From an uncultured Eubacteriales bacterium (GTDB taxonomy: Bacteria; Bacillota_A; Clostridia; Oscillospirales; Oscillospiraceae): a stretch of DNA of 5,289 bases. The notes under the pieces were generated by a model. It was given only the letters and a program-made list of their open reading frames with translations, made no database searches and was not told the DNA's origin. Within the stretch, counting starts at the first letter, position 1. Each line of letters opens with the position of its first letter. Made by a program: the position numbers and the translations under genes. The stretch lies in NCBI GenBank assembly GCA_949739085.1, contig CATIYU010000101.1, forward strand, positions 1-5,289. Reading direction: 5' to 3'. Below, piece by piece: positions 3,914-5,289 of the stretch.

Positions 3914-4693
3914 ATGAAGCTTTCGATTGAAACCGCCTATGAGCTGATGAAGAAGAACGGCGGCAATCTCTACCTGCGTGGCACAGGGGTCACGTCTCTG
4001 CCGGAGAATCTGACGGTTGGCGGCAGTCTCGACCTGCGCGGCACGGGGGTCACGTCTCTGCCGGAGAATCTGACGGTTGGCGGCAGTCTCGACCTGCGCG
4101 GCACGAGGGTCACGTCTCTGCCGGAGAATCTGACGGTTGGCGACTGGCTCGACCTGAGCGGCACGGGGATCACGTCTCTGCCGGAGAATCTGACGGTTGG
4201 CGGCTGGCTCGACCTGCGCGGCACGGGGATCACGTCAACAAAAAATGTTAAAAGGCTTCACAATGGAGACTATGCAGACAGTCGGTATCTCTATGCGGAC
4301 AATATTCTGACCCATGTAAAAAACAAGATTGTTGCAGGCGGATATACTTATTTTGAAGGGAAAATTCCGGGCAAAAACGTTATTTTTGACGGAATAAACT
4401 ACGCGCACTGCAAGACAAGAAAACAAGGCCTTGTTGATCTTCGCTTTAAGGCGGCGGCGGATCGCGGGGCGGATCAGTATAGGGATTTGCCCTTAGACAA
4501 AGAGCTGGCGCGGGACGAAATGGTCACGATGTACAGGATTATCACAGGCGCGTGCCAGCAGGGAACCCAGTCCTTTTTGGACAGCCTGGGGGACAAGCTG
4601 AAAGATCGCTACACCATTCAGGAAGTGATTGAGCTGACCAGGGGCCAGTACGGCGGAAAGCGGTTTGCTGAATTTTTTCAGAGCAGAGAATAG
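3914..4693 (+). CDS. Leucine-rich-like repeat protein with a conserved-looking C-terminal phage domain
   Basis: ATG at 3914 after AGGAGGGGGA; 259 aa. Residues 1-15 form a short capping helix (SIETAYELMKKNG). Residues about 17-108 hold four full 20-residue repeats and a partial fifth of the pattern 'GG-LDLRGTG(V/I)TSLPENLTV'. The xLxLxxTx(V/I)xxLPxxLxV layout is leucine-rich-repeat-like, with threonine where LRRs usually have asparagine. Residues about 115-190 are a separate region (YADSRYLYADNILTHV, GYTYFEGKIPGKNVIFDG, AAADRGADQYRDL). Residues 200-257 contain EMVTMYRIITGACQQGTQSF and YTIQEVIELTRGQYGGKRF, probably a helical module. There is no signal peptide, so it should be cytoplasmic. I recall similar repeat-plus-tail proteins in clostridial phages without assigned function. 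A ligand- or protein-recognition role is inferred from the repeats. Confidence 0.75.
   Translation: MKLSIETAYELMKKNGGNLYLRGTGVTSLPENLTVGGSLDLRGTGVTSLPENLTVGGSLDLRGTRVTSLPENLTVGDWLDLSGTGITSLPENLTVGGWLDLRGTGITSTKNVKRLHNGDYADSRYLYADNILTHVKNKIVAGGYTYFEGKIPGKNVIFDGINYAHCKTRKQGLVDLRFKAAADRGADQYRDLPLDKELARDEMVTMYRIITGACQQGTQSFLDSLGDKLKDRYTIQEVIELTRGQYGGKRFAEFFQSRE
3961..4236 (+). repeat. 60-bp in-frame tandem repeat array (four full copies plus 36 bp)
   Basis: Copies begin at 3961, 4021, 4081 and 4141, with a partial copy at 4201-4236, each encoding 20 residues. Bases 31-60 of the unit (CACGTCTCTGCCGGAGAATC and the next ten bases) are identical in all four full copies. Nearly all variation falls in bases 1-30: four differences between copies 1 and 2, one between 2 and 3, six between 3 and 4. 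This implies recent duplication or gene conversion. Confidence 0.95.
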
Positions 4694-4701
4694 GAGGGAA
4701 A

Positions 4702-5289
4702 ATGGAACAGAGGATAACAACGAGGCGCAGGTTTGACCGCCTGCGGTCCAGCGCCTCCCAGTGGCAGAAAGCGGCTATTGGACTGTTTGCGGTGTCTCTG
4801 GCGGTGAATATGACCAATGTGGCCTGCATCAGAAAGCTTGTCATCAAGGTAAGTGATATGGCAGAGCAGGTCCGGCGGGCGGAGCACATCCGCGACCTGG
4901 CGGTTGAGGAGCTAGGGGCGGCGTCCCTGGCCTCCGCCCGGGAGAAGCAGGCCAGAGCGGAGCAGGCGGCGGCTTACGAGGCCGTCGGGGCCTGGGAGTA
5001 CGTGGGCCAGTGCACCGTCACCGCCTACTGCCCCTGCGAGTTGTGCTGCGGCCAGTGGGCGGACGGGCTCACCGCCACGGGCCTCCCGGCCAGCCCCGGA
5101 ATCATCGCGGTGGATCCCGAAATCATCCCCCTGGGCTCCACGGTCATCGTGGACGGCCAGCGCTATCTGGCGGCGGACACCGGCGTAACAGGACAGGCCG
5201 TAGACCTCTGCATGGAGAGCCACGCAGCGGCGCTGGCCTTCGGCAGGTCCCGGCAGAGCGTCTGGATCGAGGTCCCCGGCCATGACTGA
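4702..5289 (+). CDS. Membrane-anchored 3D-domain protein (putative cell-wall-active)
   Basis: ATG at 4702, SD TAGGAGGG nearby; 195 aa ending with TGA at the last base of the window. Order: a basic N-terminus (TTRRRFDRLR), a hydrophobic segment at about 24-43 (AAIGLFAVSLAVNMTNVACI), an Ala/Glu/Arg-rich coiled-coil-like stalk at about 50-95, then a 3D domain at about 104-190. The domain shows YCPCELCCGQWADGL, TATGLPASPGIIAVDPEIIP, LGSTVIVDGQ, ADTG and AVDLC, including the three aspartates that name the family (D138, D159, D168). 3D domains share the double-psi barrel fold of MltA-type lytic transglycosylases and are found in secreted cell-wall proteins. Positive-inside topology puts the domain outside the membrane. 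Clostridial phages commonly carry this 'YCPC--CCG' form. Its cysteines (C104, C110, C112, C115, C116, C170) could form disulfides or bind metal. Catalysis is not shown. Confidence 0.85.
   Translation: MEQRITTRRRFDRLRSSASQWQKAAIGLFAVSLAVNMTNVACIRKLVIKVSDMAEQVRRAEHIRDLAVEELGAASLASAREKQARAEQAAAYEAVGAWEYVGQCTVTAYCPCELCCGQWADGLTATGLPASPGIIAVDPEIIPLGSTVIVDGQRYLAADTGVTGQAVDLCMESHAAALAFGRSRQSVWIEVPGHD

Noticed and set aside
3970..4233. Minus-strand repetitive open frame across the LRR-like array
   Set aside because: It is the mirror of the 60-bp repeats (unit divisible by three keeps the reverse frame open), has no SD, and the plus frame has SD and a sensible protein.
3961..4236. Possible CRISPR-like array
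   Set aside because: The repeats are contiguous 60-bp in-frame coding units with no unique spacers, so they encode protein repeats.
5010..5285. Alternative plus-strand and minus-strand frames in the 3D-domain region
   Set aside because: They exist because the DNA is over 70% GC and has few stops; the arginine/proline/glycine-rich products lack SDs, and the 3D domain is clear in the other frame.

Overview
The window looks like part of the early or accessory region of a temperate phage (prophage) or a related integrative element from a Firmicute, most likely a gut-type Clostridia (Oscillospiraceae/Lachnospiraceae-like). The reasons are short, tightly packed genes with strong AGGAGG-type Shine-Dalgarno (SD) sites, some GTG/TTG starts, many proteins under 100 aa, an XRE-type helix-turn-helix regulator, an excisionase-like protein, and two proteins resembling families I know from clostridial phages ('replication terminator protein' and a DUF2303-like protein). 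The host assignment is an inference from style and remembered family resemblance; no search was run.

Layout. 1-157: C-terminal end of a plus-strand gene, converging on a minus-strand 65-aa gene (146-343). That minus gene has its own near-consensus sigma-A promoter (400-428), an inverted repeat in its leader (370-388) and a probable terminator (12-53) embedded in the converging gene. 431-1185: a plus-strand run of very small genes: a 42-aa protein, an XRE regulator broken by a one-base frameshift (672-880), a 76-aa protein, and two related micro-ORFs that end on the SD sites of the next genes. 1219-1521: a minus-strand 100-aa protein, possibly winged-helix. 1637-3630: a plus-strand series of a 95-aa unknown, an excisionase-like protein, the replication-terminator-like protein, the DUF2303-like protein and an 80-aa unknown. 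3630-3740: a compact minus-strand unit with a perfect TTGACA-17-TATAAT promoter, two stem-loops and a terminator, which I call a putative ~76-nt small RNA. 3758-5289: a three-gene plus-strand cassette of a 47-aa single-pass membrane protein, a 259-aa protein with a 20-residue leucine-rich-like repeat array, and a membrane-anchored 3D-domain protein that ends exactly at the window edge.

How the parts fit. The regulators and the excisionase-like gene suggest lysogeny control followed by an early operon. The last three genes look like a membrane and cell-envelope module with a repeat-based recognition protein. The putative small RNA sits at the boundary between the two blocks. It is fully complementary to the leader that any read-through transcript into the cassette would carry, so it is a plausible cis-antisense regulator of that cassette. 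Base composition swings from roughly 37% GC (around 301-360) to over 70% GC (most of 4861-5289), as expected of mosaic phage DNA.
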